DNA from: Brachypterus glaber | Taxonomy: Eukaryota; Arthropoda; Insecta; Coleoptera; Kateretidae | NCBI GenBank assembly: GCA_958510825.1 | Contig: OY294052.1 | Coordinates: forward strand, 6,283,816-6,347,815 | Direction of reading: 5' to 3' | Length of the DNA: 64,000 nt | Part shown: piece after piece, positions 25,301 to 33,700 of the stretch | Layout of the letters: every line of letters starts with the position of its first letter | How positions within the stretch are numbered: position 1 is the stretch's first letter | The notes under the pieces: generated by a model | Database searches by the model: none | The model's input: the letters and a program-made list of their open reading frames with translations, nothing else | What the model was told of the DNA's origin: nothing | Program-made: the position numbers and the translations under genes

Positions 25301-26921
25301 GTCGTAAGGGAGCTACGCCCCTTTGACAGTGGCTAAAAAAATCGGGTTTTATTTAATAACTCAGGAACCCGTTGAGGTATAGCAAAGAGGTTTTGCACGT
25401 GAAGTAATCTTAATAATCTTTGTATGTTATTTTCATGTGCTTATTTTAACCAGGTATGTGCGAAACGGGGGGGGGGGCTTATCACTTTTTTTTGTCCCAT
25501 ACTTTTTTCTGTGTAACTTTTTTGTAATTTTATTTATGGAATATAATTCCTCAGATCAAAATACATAAAAAATTAACTCTTGTTGTAATACTGTAACCGT
25601 TTTCTAGAAAAATTAATTTGAAGGTGAAATTTCACGGTTCGGGGACGAAAAATTAAATAAAAACCGAATTTTTTAGCCCTTTCAAAGGGGCATTATACAC
25701 ATTATAACTTATATTTATAGGAACTTTTTGTCATATTTTCTGATGTAGAATCACCCCTTAAATTTCGGACCCTATTTAAAATACACCGTGTACACTTTTT
25801 TTTTATTTGCCTGGGATCTTTTAGTTGATTCTGGCTATACATTTCTCGACGTTTTATATCCAAAAAAGACCATTTCCATCAACAGAAAAAAAATCTGTCT
25901 GTCACTAAAAATTTTATTTTATTATAAAGGTACTTCGTGGCAGACAATAACCATAGATCCTCCGGTTGTAAACGCAGCGCCGAACACCAGGGGATTTAAA
26001 CATGTCAGTGTAGGAAAGAAAGAAGTTTGGGCGCTAACAGATGGCGGTGTTATTGTTAGAAGGCTGGGCATATGTGCGACCAATCCCGCTGGCTCTGGAT
26101 GGGACATAGGAATTGCTGTAAGTACATTTTTACTTTTAAGTACGGCATTTTACCTACCGAATGTAAAAACTGTGGGTTAAATGCGAAAAAAATTGAACTG
26201 TAATTAAGGACCAGCGCTAGATAAAGATATATTACCTTATTCCTTTGCAAGCTCTTCTGACTAGATCTAGTATTTCTTCTCTGGAATGCTGTAGATACAC
26301 CTTTGTCCTAGTGAGCGCGCGATAGCATCTTGGGAGAGCAGTTTGACTTTGTGAGCGAGAGTACAATACACGCGGTAAACACACCGTGTTGTAAAGCGAT
26401 TGAATACTAATTACTAAGTCTTGTTATAGTCATAATAACGGTGGACGTCGCTTGCCAAACAAGTTTACAACACGATATTTCAACAACGTTATGACACAGA
26501 GACTTAAATTTTGGACCAAAGATTTTCAGCTTGTCAAAATACTGTTGGTCAAAATTTCAATTCTTTTTTGTACTTTTCTTAACGTTTCTCGACCCAAACT
26601 TATTTCCTCGAAAAATATCTGTCAGTCTGCCCAAAAAATTAATGTCACCATAAGATGAGAAGGAAAATATTTTTTTTAAGAATTGCCCTTGTTACTAACT
26701 TAATTTGTCCTCTCCTACGAGCAACTCAAGATTTCGTAACTTTCTCTCATTTCCCATTTGTAAAATATTGATTGATATTGATTGATATTGACGGTACTTA
26801 AAATTTGACATAATTTTCTCTCACTTAACTCGCTATTGTAGGTACCGTAAATAAGTATTATATATATTTTTTTTCATTCTAGGGAAATTGGCAACACATC
26901 AGCGTAAGAGCTTTTAATTAA
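8506..26921 (+). CDS. TECPR1: Tectonin beta-propeller repeat protein TECPR1 (peroxin-23-like) with internal galectin domain
   Basis: Seventeen exons: 8506-9066, 9461-9553, 10574-10863, 11922-12207, 12907-13168, 14021-14183, 15994-16177, 16768-16954, 17359-17507, 17925-18180, 18615-18875, 19724-19879, 20873-21107, 23082-23250, 24924-25194, 25930-26117, 26883-26921. All have AG acceptors and GT donors and every phase matches; they sum to 3,750 bp (1,249 residues). Family knowledge: TECPR1 binds ATG5 and phosphoinositide, aids autophagosome-lysosome fusion and, through its dysferlin domain, senses sphingomyelin exposed on damaged lysosomes to drive ATG8 lipidation. Seen: dysferlin domain (about 80-180), tectonin repeats (about 190-410), low-complexity linker (411-497), PH (about 565-675), galectin-type domain (about 726-865), tectonin repeat (about 870-900), second dysferlin (about 930-1030), tectonin repeats to the end. 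The Drosophila orthologue is Pex23. Poly(A) signal at 27184. Confidence 0.97.
9067..9460. other. TECPR1 intron 1, nothing recognised
   Basis: 394 bp between exons 1 and 2 with no repeat or coding signal that I can identify. Confidence 0.5.
9940..10401. mobile_element. hAT-type MITE with 8-bp target duplication
   Basis: Ends are cagggctggcaa and its complement ttgccagccctg, the usual hAT terminal form. The flanks attatatg (9932-9939) and attttatg (10402-10409) match at 7 of 8 positions, the expected 8-bp duplication. The interior is built from ggtaaataccggt-like repeats in both orientations. No transposase. Lies in TECPR1 intron 2. Confidence 0.88.
10405..10560. repeat. Foldback fragment of the TTCGAAACTACCGTA repeat family
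   Basis: 10411-10470 is the reverse complement of text at 61800-61870 (tttgtatccaagattttttt, ttggcgattt) and 10470-10560 runs in the forward sense, ending ctagcgctacgcggtatg as in the 47.9-kb copy. The two halves form an inverted repeat. Confidence 0.6.
11007..11606 (+). mobile_element. Hairpin-capped GTCT-family element, copy 2
   Basis: Starts with the hairpin acatcggcacttag/aaagtgccgatgt, has a short (gtct)n tract near 11138-11155, and ends gccgatgttttgaca then gtttcatctagttt. About 130 bp shorter than copy 3, lacking part of the segment after the microsatellite. In TECPR1 intron 3. Confidence 0.8.
12360..12770. repeat. Minisatellite, unit near GCGAAATCTTGC
   Basis: Imperfect tandem copies of an approximately 12-bp unit (gcgaaatctt, gcgaaatccc) fill most of TECPR1 intron 4, more regular toward the 3' side. 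The open frame on the minus strand at 12473-12667 is a by-product of this repeat. Confidence 0.85.
12907..13168 (+). CDS. TECPR1: TECPR1 exon 5: Ser/Pro-rich linker, donor abuts a transposon
   Basis: An 87-codon linker (SRPSSMIEPS to EDEELG) with no folded domain. The donor is TTAG|GTCAGT at 13169, and a repetitive element begins at 13180. The reading frame would stay open into the repeat to about 13248 if the donor were skipped. Phase 1 matches exon 6, which restores GW. Confidence 0.85.
13180..13914 (+). mobile_element. Hairpin-capped GTCT-family element, copy 3 (longest, at a splice donor)
   Basis: 735 bp, starting acatcggcacttagtgctac with a stem to agtgccgaagt, then a (gtct)n tract of about 75 bp at 13317-13391. 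The body is shared with copies 1, 2 and 4, and it ends agtgccgatgttttgacagg and gtttcatctagttt. It begins 11 bp inside TECPR1 intron 5. Confidence 0.85.
14225..14400. repeat. GC-rich repeat fragment in TECPR1 intron 6
   Basis: A G-rich island (gattccccggggcctcc, ggggggcccaggaa), out of keeping with the AT-rich intron. It resembles the gggggcacggtcccc text near 59540. No coding content recognised. Confidence 0.4.
14405..15060 (+). repeat. Dispersed repeat, copy A, carrying a hairpin MITE
   Basis: Matches 24190-24460 in the same order (gagttctatnattaaatttt, aaataaat, cgtactaaagttatca, cattaaagcatcaac). Copy A is split by the hairpin element at 14568-14722. Both copies lie in TECPR1 introns (6 and 14). 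Confidence 0.7.
14568..14722. mobile_element. Hairpin MITE (AAGGCCTATCC ends)
   Basis: Ends cctaagggcatatcc and ggataggccttaag; the inner stem aatgcgatgccgtgattggc pairs with its complement at 14657-14678. A relative lies at 23726-23846 with ends aagggcctatcc/ggataggcctt and one half of the inner stem. Confidence 0.75.
15061..15993. other. Rest of TECPR1 intron 6
   Basis: No gene. 15660-15850 contains text of the 'lacgatatattaagaacgctttgacat' type found in the repeat near 26451 and 62878 (jointly a decayed dispersed repeat). Otherwise AT-rich and featureless. Confidence 0.35.
15994..16954 (+). CDS. TECPR1: TECPR1 exons 7-8: PH domain
   Basis: Exons 15994-16177 and 16768-16954 encode TTSWVHSGEARV, LQLEW, GTLTIL, a basic/aliphatic middle and a terminal helix QLEEWQAHF with the PH-invariant Trp. 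The preceding exon 6 and start of exon 7 (WRIKILEDLKAR to YEQAVD) occupy the position of the vertebrate ATG5-interacting region; that correspondence is inferred from position only. Confidence 0.85.
16215..16368. mobile_element. PIF/Harbinger-like MITE, TAA duplication
   Basis: 154 bp. Ends gggaacgttcaagtataacg and its complement (ttaagtaatacttgaacgctccc). Flanked by TAA at 16212-16214 and 16369-16371. Inner arms contain ccaaaatgatcaaaatttgc. TECPR1 intron 7. Confidence 0.88.
16640..16740. repeat. Short dispersed repeat with ATGCGTAGCATT core
   Basis: The core tatataatggaatgcgtagc recurs in inverted form at 58130-58195 (atgctacgcattccattata) and at 61225-61280. A tgtctgtctgtctgac tract lies just upstream (16411-16427). 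Confidence 0.55.
17060..17335. repeat. Fragment of ACACGGTGTA-ended element
   Basis: Right part of the family: internal text matching 18300-18571 and the end catgttttctgatgtagaat then aaataaaccgtgtac. It lies immediately before TECPR1 exon 9 (acceptor at 17358). Confidence 0.6.
17530..17905. repeat. Minisatellite, unit CATCTTCTAAATAATATTTT
   Basis: About 15 imperfect copies of an approximately 20-bp unit occupy TECPR1 intron 9, with the 5' copies more degenerate. They end about 20 bp before the acceptor of the galectin exon. Confidence 0.85.
17925..18875 (+). CDS. TECPR1: TECPR1 exons 10-11: galectin carbohydrate-recognition domain
   Basis: Exons 17925-18180 and 18615-18875 join at phase 1. 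They read a galectin fold in order: IPGTIITLTG, RIGINL, HFNPRF (His-Asn-Arg triad), VIRNAM (Asn), WGTEEKEGGNPF (Trp and Glu), FVVRIE, FKIFVNDVEFTKFRHRLPP and LSIWG. Against galectin-1, the residues equivalent to His44, Asn46, Arg48, Asn61, Trp68 and Glu71 are kept and Arg73 is Lys. The tail LYWRQLGG then starts a tectonin repeat. No signal peptide is present, so this lectin is cytosolic. Confidence 0.93.
18300..18571. repeat. Fragment of ACACGGTGTA-ended element
   Basis: In the intron that splits the galectin domain. Contains cgcacgcccctggttaaaat, a degraded interior and the end ttctgtagattcatccctta then aaatataccgtttac. Confidence 0.6.
18912..19619. repeat. 708-bp palindrome (arms about 330 bp)
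   Basis: Left end tcattatcaaatatg and right end catatttgataatga; the inner arms meet around 19270-19300 (catagagcgctttatttgca against tgcaaattaagcgctctatg). Arms are similar but not identical (several indels). It fills most of TECPR1 intron 11. No transposase, and no clear target duplication found. Confidence 0.85.
19880..20872. other. TECPR1 intron 12; partial Harbinger-like MITE
   Basis: Mostly unique AT-rich DNA. 20458-20530 (acgcaaaattaggtaa, tttttgacccccaccc) matches the interior of the gggaacgttcaag MITE family without its ends. A run of ccggtt repeats lies at 20580-20680. Confidence 0.5.
20873..21107 (+). CDS. TECPR1: TECPR1 exon 13: second dysferlin domain
   Basis: Joined to exon 12 (VYENQRWNPVTGYTSAG) this gives LPTDRHMWSD, RWQWISDW, GGVDRDGWQYAVDFP and VRRRRWYRR, a complete DysfN/DysfC pair. 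The exon is clearly more GC-rich than its neighbours. Ends in phase 2 at CGCAG|GTACTG. Confidence 0.94.
21189..21829. mobile_element. TIR element, ends TACAGGGTGATC
   Basis: 641 bp. Left end tacagggtgatcgataactg and right end complement cagttactgatcatcctgta; the TIRs continue inward for about 110 bp (tggtccg, gagccctaagg). The interior (gtaacactgtaggagcaacc, caattaagaggaagtaacat) is shared with 49384-50121 and, reversed, with 59915-60100. Non-autonomous; superfamily not assigned. Confidence 0.8.
22735..22930 (-). pseudogene. Relic of a Tc1-like transposase C-terminus
   Basis: The reverse complement reads NCIEHVCDMLAGALIDRQP and, after a frame change, NRLILNMPRRIEAVIVNRG. These are the Tc1-family C-terminal hallmarks (IEHVWDML near the DDE end, then MPRRI..VI..RGG). 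Several stops and at least one frameshift make it dead. In TECPR1 intron 13, with unique AT-rich sequence either side (21830-22734). Confidence 0.8.
23458..23707 (-). mobile_element. tRNA-derived SINE, copy 1
   Basis: On the minus strand, a tRNA-like head with A box tagctcagcgg and B box gagttcaaacctc is followed by ggcgccgattgcc and a body running to gtacgaggtt. The body matches the plus-strand copy at 54643-54895. No matching acceptor stem, so a SINE and not a tRNA gene. TECPR1 intron 14. Confidence 0.82.
23726..23846. mobile_element. Hairpin MITE (AAGGCCTATCC ends), second copy
   Basis: Ends aagggcctatccaaagactc and gcgagcctccggataggcct, with inner aatgcgatgcc. About 121 bp; it abuts the SINE. 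Confidence 0.7.
24190..24470 (+). repeat. Dispersed repeat, copy B (uninterrupted)
   Basis: Counterpart of 14405-15060 without the hairpin MITE: ttgtttataaacaaagttat continues straight into cacattttaag. The sequence after it (24470-24830) shows a short open stretch but nothing I recognise. Confidence 0.65.
25220..25793. mobile_element. TIR element, ends TACACGGTGTATTT
   Basis: Left end acacggtatatttgaaatag and right end complement ctatttaaaatacaccgtgt. TIRs of about 75 bp include ggggcgattct and catattttctgatgtagaat. The interior contains a poly-G run. It occupies most of TECPR1 intron 15. Relatives at 17060, 18300 and 30871. Confidence 0.78.
26118..26882. other. TECPR1 intron 16, decayed repeat
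   Basis: 26451-26650 resembles the repeat at 62760-62960 (tttctcgac near the middle, ctgtcagtctgcc) but is degraded. The rest is featureless. Confidence 0.4.
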
Positions 26922-27183
26922 GTATGGTTATTTTATAGTAGTATTTTTTTTAACTTAAGCGTAATAATTACAGCATACGTAGGACGCAGCGCGTTTGTCC
27001 TAAGTTACCTAGCTTGGGTGGTTAAAATTCGCCTTAGGGTTCAAGTTATAAAAATACTCTACCAGAGTCTTATTTTATGCGCATTGTGATTTAATTATTG
27101 TGATTTTTATTTATTTTTTAAGAGAAATTTGGAGTTAAACTTATATTTATAATTATCAGTTAAAAGTAACTAACAGATACTAT

Positions 27184-27189
27184 AATAAA
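27184..27189 (+). terminator. Probable poly(A) signal of TECPR1
   Basis: AATAAA 263 bp after the stop codon, followed within 10 bp by an A run; the likely 3' end of the TECPR1 transcript. Confidence 0.6.
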
Positions 27190-27550
27190 GATAAGCTCAA
27201 AAAAAAATTGTAAGTGATTTTTAAGATTTTCAAAATTCATTCCACTATAAGCTTATGACGTAGAAATAATTGTGAATACGTTTTTATTCCCATTTTACTT
27301 TAGTATTAAAGAGTTTTTTCGTCTTTTCTTATAAGTGTACAACTGACTTTGATTTTAATACTTCTAATATCTGTATTTTATATAACTAATTCTTTTTGTT
27401 TGTTTTCTATATATTAAAAATAAAAAAAAATGTTTTAATCTTTAAAAAAAACTATATTTACTTCATTTAGCGGCGGTACTAATTAGTATAAGGAAATCCC
27501 CTGAAATCATTAGTTTTTTTTTTGCAACGCTGAATCCAAATATTCGTTTA

Positions 27551-27685
27551 GGGAACGTTTAAGTATTACGTAACGCAAATTTTGATTATTTTGGACCTCC
27601 ACCCCCCTCTTCCTGTAACGCTATTTTCCTATACCATTAACATGACCCCCTCCCTAGAAGCGTTACGTAATACTTGAACGTTCCC
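27551..27685. mobile_element. PIF/Harbinger-like MITE, TTA duplication
   Basis: 135 bp. Ends gggaacgtttaagtattacg and cgtaatacttgaacgttccc; TTA at 27548-27550 and 27686-27688. Same family as 16215-16368, between the TECPR1 3' end and osp. Confidence 0.88.
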
Positions 27686-28064
27686 TTACAGTAAAAGAAA
27701 GGTAAATCAAACCAAAAATTAACTGATAACATATATTTTGTTGTATTATAAACATTCCATATAAACCCAACACAAACAATAAAACTGTTACAAAAAAATA
27801 TCTATTAAACTAATATCAAAAAAAAAAATGTTTTTGTACACGTGATATGTATACAAATTTTATGAGGTATAAATAAATTAAAAATGGGAGCAACATTATA
27901 TAGATTACAAGGAAAATGGATTAAAACAGAAAAAAAACAAGTTAATGATTGCTATATCCTAAATTACGACATACATCATATAGGTGCGATAAACTGTACA
28001 TAACTGTGACATATATTGTACTATACTAATTAAAATTATACACTGGTATTGAGGCTTGTAAAGA

Positions 28065-28102
28065 CTAGTAAGTTTGCTTCTCACGGATACACTCCTTCAG
28101 TT
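28065..28102 (-). CDS. osp: Candidate terminal exon of outspread
   Basis: After a strong acceptor (ttttttttcag, ending at 28103) the minus strand reads LKECIREKQTY then TAG. It suits a coiled-coil end, but it needs a donor with one overhanging base, whereas exon 30224-30752 ends in phase 0 at CAG|GTACGT. Either a small exon between them was missed or a weaker donor (GTA C|GTCATT) is used. If joined at phase 0, translation stops after one residue. Confidence 0.35.
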
Positions 28103-28189
28103 CTGAAAAAAAAATAAATATATATCAAAATTATCTTGGAAACTACCAGATGTAGATTCGGAATCAGAAGTGTCAAACTTCACAACTCA

Positions 28190-29890
28190 CGTAACTCCAT
28201 AAGTGGAGTTGTAAAATTGCGGAAAGTCCCGAAACTTCATAACTACCGCAACTCTACAACTCCACTTGTGGAGTTGCAGGAGTTTTAGAATTATACTCTA
28301 CAACTCCCTCAATTTTACAACTCCACAAGTTGAGTTGTAGAGTTGGGGGAGCTGTAAAGTTGCGGGAGTTTCCGCAATTTAACAACTTCCGCAACTCGAC
28401 AACTCCTGTAACTCCACAACTTCCGCTACTTCCAAAACTCCCACAAATCTAAAAACTCCCGCAACTCCAAAACACAATTTTAAAACCCCACAAGTGAAGT
28501 TGTAGAGTTGTCGAAGTTGTAGAGTTGTGCGAGTTGTGTAGTTACGGAAGTTGTGAAATTGCGGGAACTCCCGCAACTCCCGGGAGTTGTAGAGTACTCC
28601 TGTAAGTCCACAACTCCCGAAACCCCAAAACTCCCACAAATCTTTCAACTTCCGCAACTCCATGACTCCCACAATTCTACAACTCCAAAACTCCCACAAA
28701 TCCTTCAACTCCCACAACTCTACAATTTCCACAATTCTACAACTCCATAAGTGGGGATTTAGAGTTTCAGGAGTTTCCGCAATTTCACAACTCCCGCAAC
28801 TCCACAACTACAATTTCACAACTCCCGCAATTTGACGACTCCCGCAACTACACAACTCCTGCAACTCGACAACTCCTGCAACTCGACAACTCCCGAAACT
28901 TTACAACTCCTGTAACTCCAAAAACCTTCAACTCCCGCAACTCTACAACTCCACAATTTCAAAACTCCCGAAAATTCACAACTTCTGCAACTACACAACT
29001 CCCGGAACTCCAAAACCCCCACGAATTCTTCAACTCCCGCAACTGCACTACTCCCGCAACTACAACTTCCATAATTCTACAACTCCACAAGTGGGGATGT
29101 AGAGTTGCGGGAGTTGTGAGTTTCAGGAGTTTCCGAAATTTCACAACTCCCGCAACTCTACAACAATTTCACAACTCCCGCAATTTCACGACTCCCGCAA
29201 CTACACAACTCCCGAAACTTCACAACTCCTGTAACTCCACAACTCCAAAAATTCCACAAAACCTTCAACTCGCGCAACTCCAATATTCCTGCAACTCTAC
29301 AACTCCCACAATTCTACAACTCCTGCAACTACACAACTCCATAAGTGGGGATGTAGAGTTTCGGGAGTTTCCGCAATTTCACAACTCCCACAACTATACA
29401 ACTCCCGCAACTCCACAACTACAATTTCACAACTCCCGCAATTTCACGACTCCCGCAACCACACAACTCCTGCAACTCGACAACTCCCGAAACTTTACAA
29501 CTCCTGTAACTCCAAAAATCCCACAAATCCTTCAACCCCCGCAACTCTACAACTCCCACAATTCTACAACTCCTGCAAGTCTACAACTCCGCAATTTCAC
29601 AACTCACAACTTCTGCAACTAAACAACTCCCGGGACTCCAAACTCCCACAAATTCTTCAACTTCCGCAACTGCACTACTCCCGCAACTCTACAACTCCCG
29701 TAAATTCACAACTCCCGCAACTACACAACTCCCGCAACTTCACAACTCCCTAATTGCGGATGTTTTGGAGTTGTTGAGTTGCGGGAGTTGTAGAATTGTG
29801 GGAGTTGTAGAGTTGCGGGAGTAGTGGAGTTACAGGAGTTGTTAAGTTGCGGGAGTTGTAGAGTTGCGGGAGTTGTGTAGTTGCGGGAGT
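28190..29890. repeat. 1.7-kb minisatellite of AACTCC/GGAGTT units
   Basis: Degenerate tandem copies of an approximately 15-bp unit near caactcccgcaactccac. Most are in one orientation. At both ends (28200-28360 and 29755-29890) the complementary form (ggagttgcgggagttgta) appears, so the array is flanked by inverted blocks. It lies 3' of the last confident osp coding exon. Long open frames in it are repeat artefacts. Confidence 0.92.
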
Positions 29891-30223
29891 CTGTGTGCCG
29901 CCTCTAACTTTTTTTTAACTTTGGTGGGTAAGACCTTTATAATAAAAACAAGTTAGATTTCTTGGCACTCCAGGTACCAGTCTATGTACAATTGCGGCGT
30001 CTACCGGTAGTGTAATCTCGTAAAAATAAGGCCGCAACTGAAGTGGTACAACACACAGTACAACAGAAATACGCGTTCTTGCCTTTCCTGACGTGACCCG
30101 AAAAATCTGATCACAGAATTGAAATCTACGACCAAAAATTGACTTAAAAAAAATTGGTCCCATGCCAGACCTTTTTTTTCTGTTGTACTGTGTTATCTAA
30201 ATTCTAGAAATAAAATGACGTAC
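29891..30223. other. Between minisatellite and osp exon, nothing recognised
   Basis: About 330 bp of unremarkable sequence. One minus-strand open frame (29915-30163) has no family resemblance that I can see. Confidence 0.4.
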
Positions 30224-30752
30224 CTGCATAGGTGAGAGCTGGGGGTTCCTTTCAAGCTGTAAAATATGTTGCTGAGCATGTGCCAACTGCCTGGTTGCAC
30301 TACCCAACTGTTCCTCAAGAGCCGCAGCCTCAAGTGACTTAACAGAAAGCCGCTCTGACAAATCGAGTATCTCGTCTCGTTGCTGCCTAGCAAACTCTTG
30401 CTTGAACTTTGCTACTTCTCTTTGAACTTCCGCTTCGTGCGCTTTCCTCATGGCATCTAGTGCAGCCAATGTTGCTTGAGTCTCCTCCGCAAGAGCTTGT
30501 TCTTTATCGAGTTTTAACACTTCCATTTCTTCCGAGTGCGCTTCGCGGAGCTCCTGAATCGTTCGGCGATGCCATTGCTCCATGGAACTTAGGACTCTTT
30601 CACAGAGCTGCTGAAGTTGTTCTATGTCAGTCTCCTGGTGGCGTTCCTTGCAAGATGCCAAAGCGCAACGATACGCTGCTCTGAGGTTCTCCACTTGGGT
30701 AAGATATTCTGTGCCCAAGTATACGGGTCTTTGATCGTCAAGACTCTCCATT
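30224..30752 (-). CDS. osp: osp exon: conserved MPRIP C-terminal coiled coil
   Basis: 176 codons. YLTQVENLRAAYRCALAS, ERVLSSMEQWHRRTIQEL and LAEETQATLAALDAMRKAH align with vertebrate MPRIP (LAEETAATISAIEAMKNAH region). Heptad-rich, no breaks. Acceptor TTCCAG at 30753; donor CAG|GTACGT. Confidence 0.93.
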
Positions 30753-33700
30753 CTGGAAATTAATAACAATCGGTTATGCTAAAAAATAAACTAAACAATA
30801 AAGACATCAATAGTTGACATAAAATGTTCCTAAAACCCGGTTGAAGAAATAAATCAAGAAACTGGTATTGTACACGGTGTATTTTTAATGGCGTCAATAA
30901 TTTTAAGGGGTGATTCTACACTAGAAAATATGAAAAAAAGTTCCTATGAAAAATTGTCTACGCTCCTTTATAAGAGGAACAAAAATTCGTTTTTTATTTA
31001 ATAACGATAGCCCTTTGAGCTATAAAATCGAGATTTTGCAAGTGATCTAATCCTAATAATCTTCATATGCTATTTTCATTTCAAGTAAAATTTCACGTTT
31101 CGAGGAGGAAAAATGTAACACTAAAATGTCAAAAACCAAAATTTCAATGATCCAGGGTGAGGTAGATCAGAAACTATGAAAAAATACACCATTTTTAAAG
31201 GGCCATAGTACTTTTATATAGAAACTATTTCTTAGTTTTTGATGTAGAATCGCCCTGCATCATTCAAATTTTAGTTTTTGGTCCTGGAAACGTAAAATTT
31301 TGCTAGAAAATGGCTAATACTAGTGTATTACAACAAGAGTTCCTTTTTGATGTATTTTTACCTGAGGAATACTATTCTAATGATAAATCCACAAAAAATC
31401 CCATTTTTTAGCCACTTATGAAGCGTCGTAGCTCACTTACAACCCATTTTTAGACACAAAGTCCTATAAACATATCATTCATAAACATGCAATACCTCCT
31501 AAGTGACATTTTTTACCAATACCTCCTAACTACAATATAATAATAATATAAGCTAGAATAGTTTAAATGTAAGACTAAAACATCTTTAGGGGCAATAAGT
31601 AACCTTACACCACTTTATTTATATTGCTATAAATATTAAAAATAGTGTAAACAGCAACTCTAAGAATGTTTTTCGTCGCTCCGGAAAAACTTGACATTTC
31701 ACACAGGATTTGGGTTTTAGATAGGACATTTCTTTTTAGTGGGCACATGGGGCTAGTGTAAAGCAATACAATGGTGTGCTCATCTCAAAAAGTGAATTTT
31801 TGCAGATAGGACAACTTGTCTTAGTAGGGCAGTATTGCATGCATGGTCGATATGCGATTTCATATTTTCTAGACATCCCTTAAAATTACTGATCCTATTT
31901 CAAATACACCATGTATTAAAAATTCAAATCTACAATACTTTCTGTAAATAATGTAAAACCCGGAATCAAAGTCAATAATTACAAAACCCACAAAAATATA
32001 GAAGTTTAAAATGATTTATACTTACTTTCTGTACGATCCAGGTTTTCTCAATGCATTCCTGACTCCTTCCAAATTATCCCGCAAACTTCTACATTTCCTA
32101 CACACATCACTCCAGTTCTGCACAGCAATTTCGTTAGCATCTGCAGAAATGTTGACGTACTTTTGCAAATCGTACAATTTAACAGTAATATCGTCCAAAT
32201 ATCCGCACATTTCATCTAGCTCAGGCTGTCCCAGCAATGCAAAACACTCGTTGCTAAATTTATCTATCATACAGTTAAATTCTGCTTCTAAACTTTGGTG
32301 AATTGGTACTGAATGGTCTAAATTCGACCAGTAATTATCGTTATCTAGCCAACTGTTAATGCTGTCGGTTTCTACGTTTGTACTAAAATAATTCGTGTAT
32401 TTACCAGTTAGTACGTTAATTCTAGCGTCGATAAGTGCTTTATGGGCAATAATATCAGAAAATTCGTGCAATAAATTAGCCGACTTTTGGCCATTTCGCT
32501 CCAGTTCGACTCGGCGCCTCCAGTTTTGCCTTTGAAGCTTATTCAAACTGTTTTGATACAACTCCGTTAACTCATTTATACTTTTGTTTATTTCTTCAAA
32601 TAATCTATCTCCAACTGAATCCGACCATAACTCCAAAGCTGCTCTTTCCGAAGCAAAGAAGCTGAAGAAAAATGCGTGATCTGAATCGGTATTAGCTTGA
32701 TAAATTTGAGCAGCACGTAGCAAAACATGGTTTATTTCGGATTGAATTAATTCGTAATTTACTACCTCTCTGGCAGACCTATGTAGATCGTTCACAGTTT
32801 CTTCGTTTAGAGTTTGTAATCTGCAGACTTTGTCGGAATCTAAATTTATAGCTTCTGTAGCTAAGGCTTCAGCTAGTTGCGGTAACTTATTAGTTTTGTA
32901 GGTTTGCAGTAAAACACCCAATTTTTGTTGCTCTTCACATAATAGTTGAATAGAAGGACATTTTTTAGCTATGAAGTTTTTGCATGATTTGTATCCTTGT
33001 GAAGCTGATATCAAACATTTAGCTAAAACTTTTGACAAATATTCAGCACTGGTTTTACATGCTGGTGTTTGTTTTGGAGAAGTTCCGTTTAGTTTGTTTT
33101 GCAAAGAAATGATTAAGTGCGCAGTTTCTTTCGTTTCTTTACTGATCAAACGTTCACAAACAGCTTCACCAGTAGCTGGAGAATTTAAAGCGTCCTGTAT
33201 CCGACTGACTAGGATATTTTCGTAAGCAACTTTTTCAGCTAAAATCTGCAACCTTGCTGATGAATCTAGCTTGTTATTATCTTGCAAAAGTCTTTTCTTC
33301 TCTGCTAAATTAGTTAATTTTTCAACTAGTAGCGACTGAAGCTGAGTAACTACGGTACCAGCAGATGAGTTGATAACTTCAGCTTCAGCCTCACAGACAG
33401 CGTCATTGATATTTAATAAATCGTTTAACTCGTTTAAAATGTTTTCTAGGGATACAAGACGATCAAAACTTGGAGAGGAAGGTCTTCGTTTAGCATTCTT
33501 TAACAAATTAACACTGTACAAACATTCTTCTACTTTCGTTTTAGCAGAAGCAAGCACTTTGATGAAATCTACTGCTCCTGATTCTTCTCTAAGTTGGCTT
33601 AAATCAGTGGTACTACTATTTAAAACGTTTAATGACTCATTTGAGGCATTAACATTAGTGAGCTTAGTCTCTAAAGAACTCAACCTCATCAGTAGCTTCA

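Noticed and set aside
28379..29622. Long open frames of 61-168 codons on both strands
   Set aside because: They fall entirely in the AACTCC minisatellite; the 'proteins' are low-complexity translations of the repeat.
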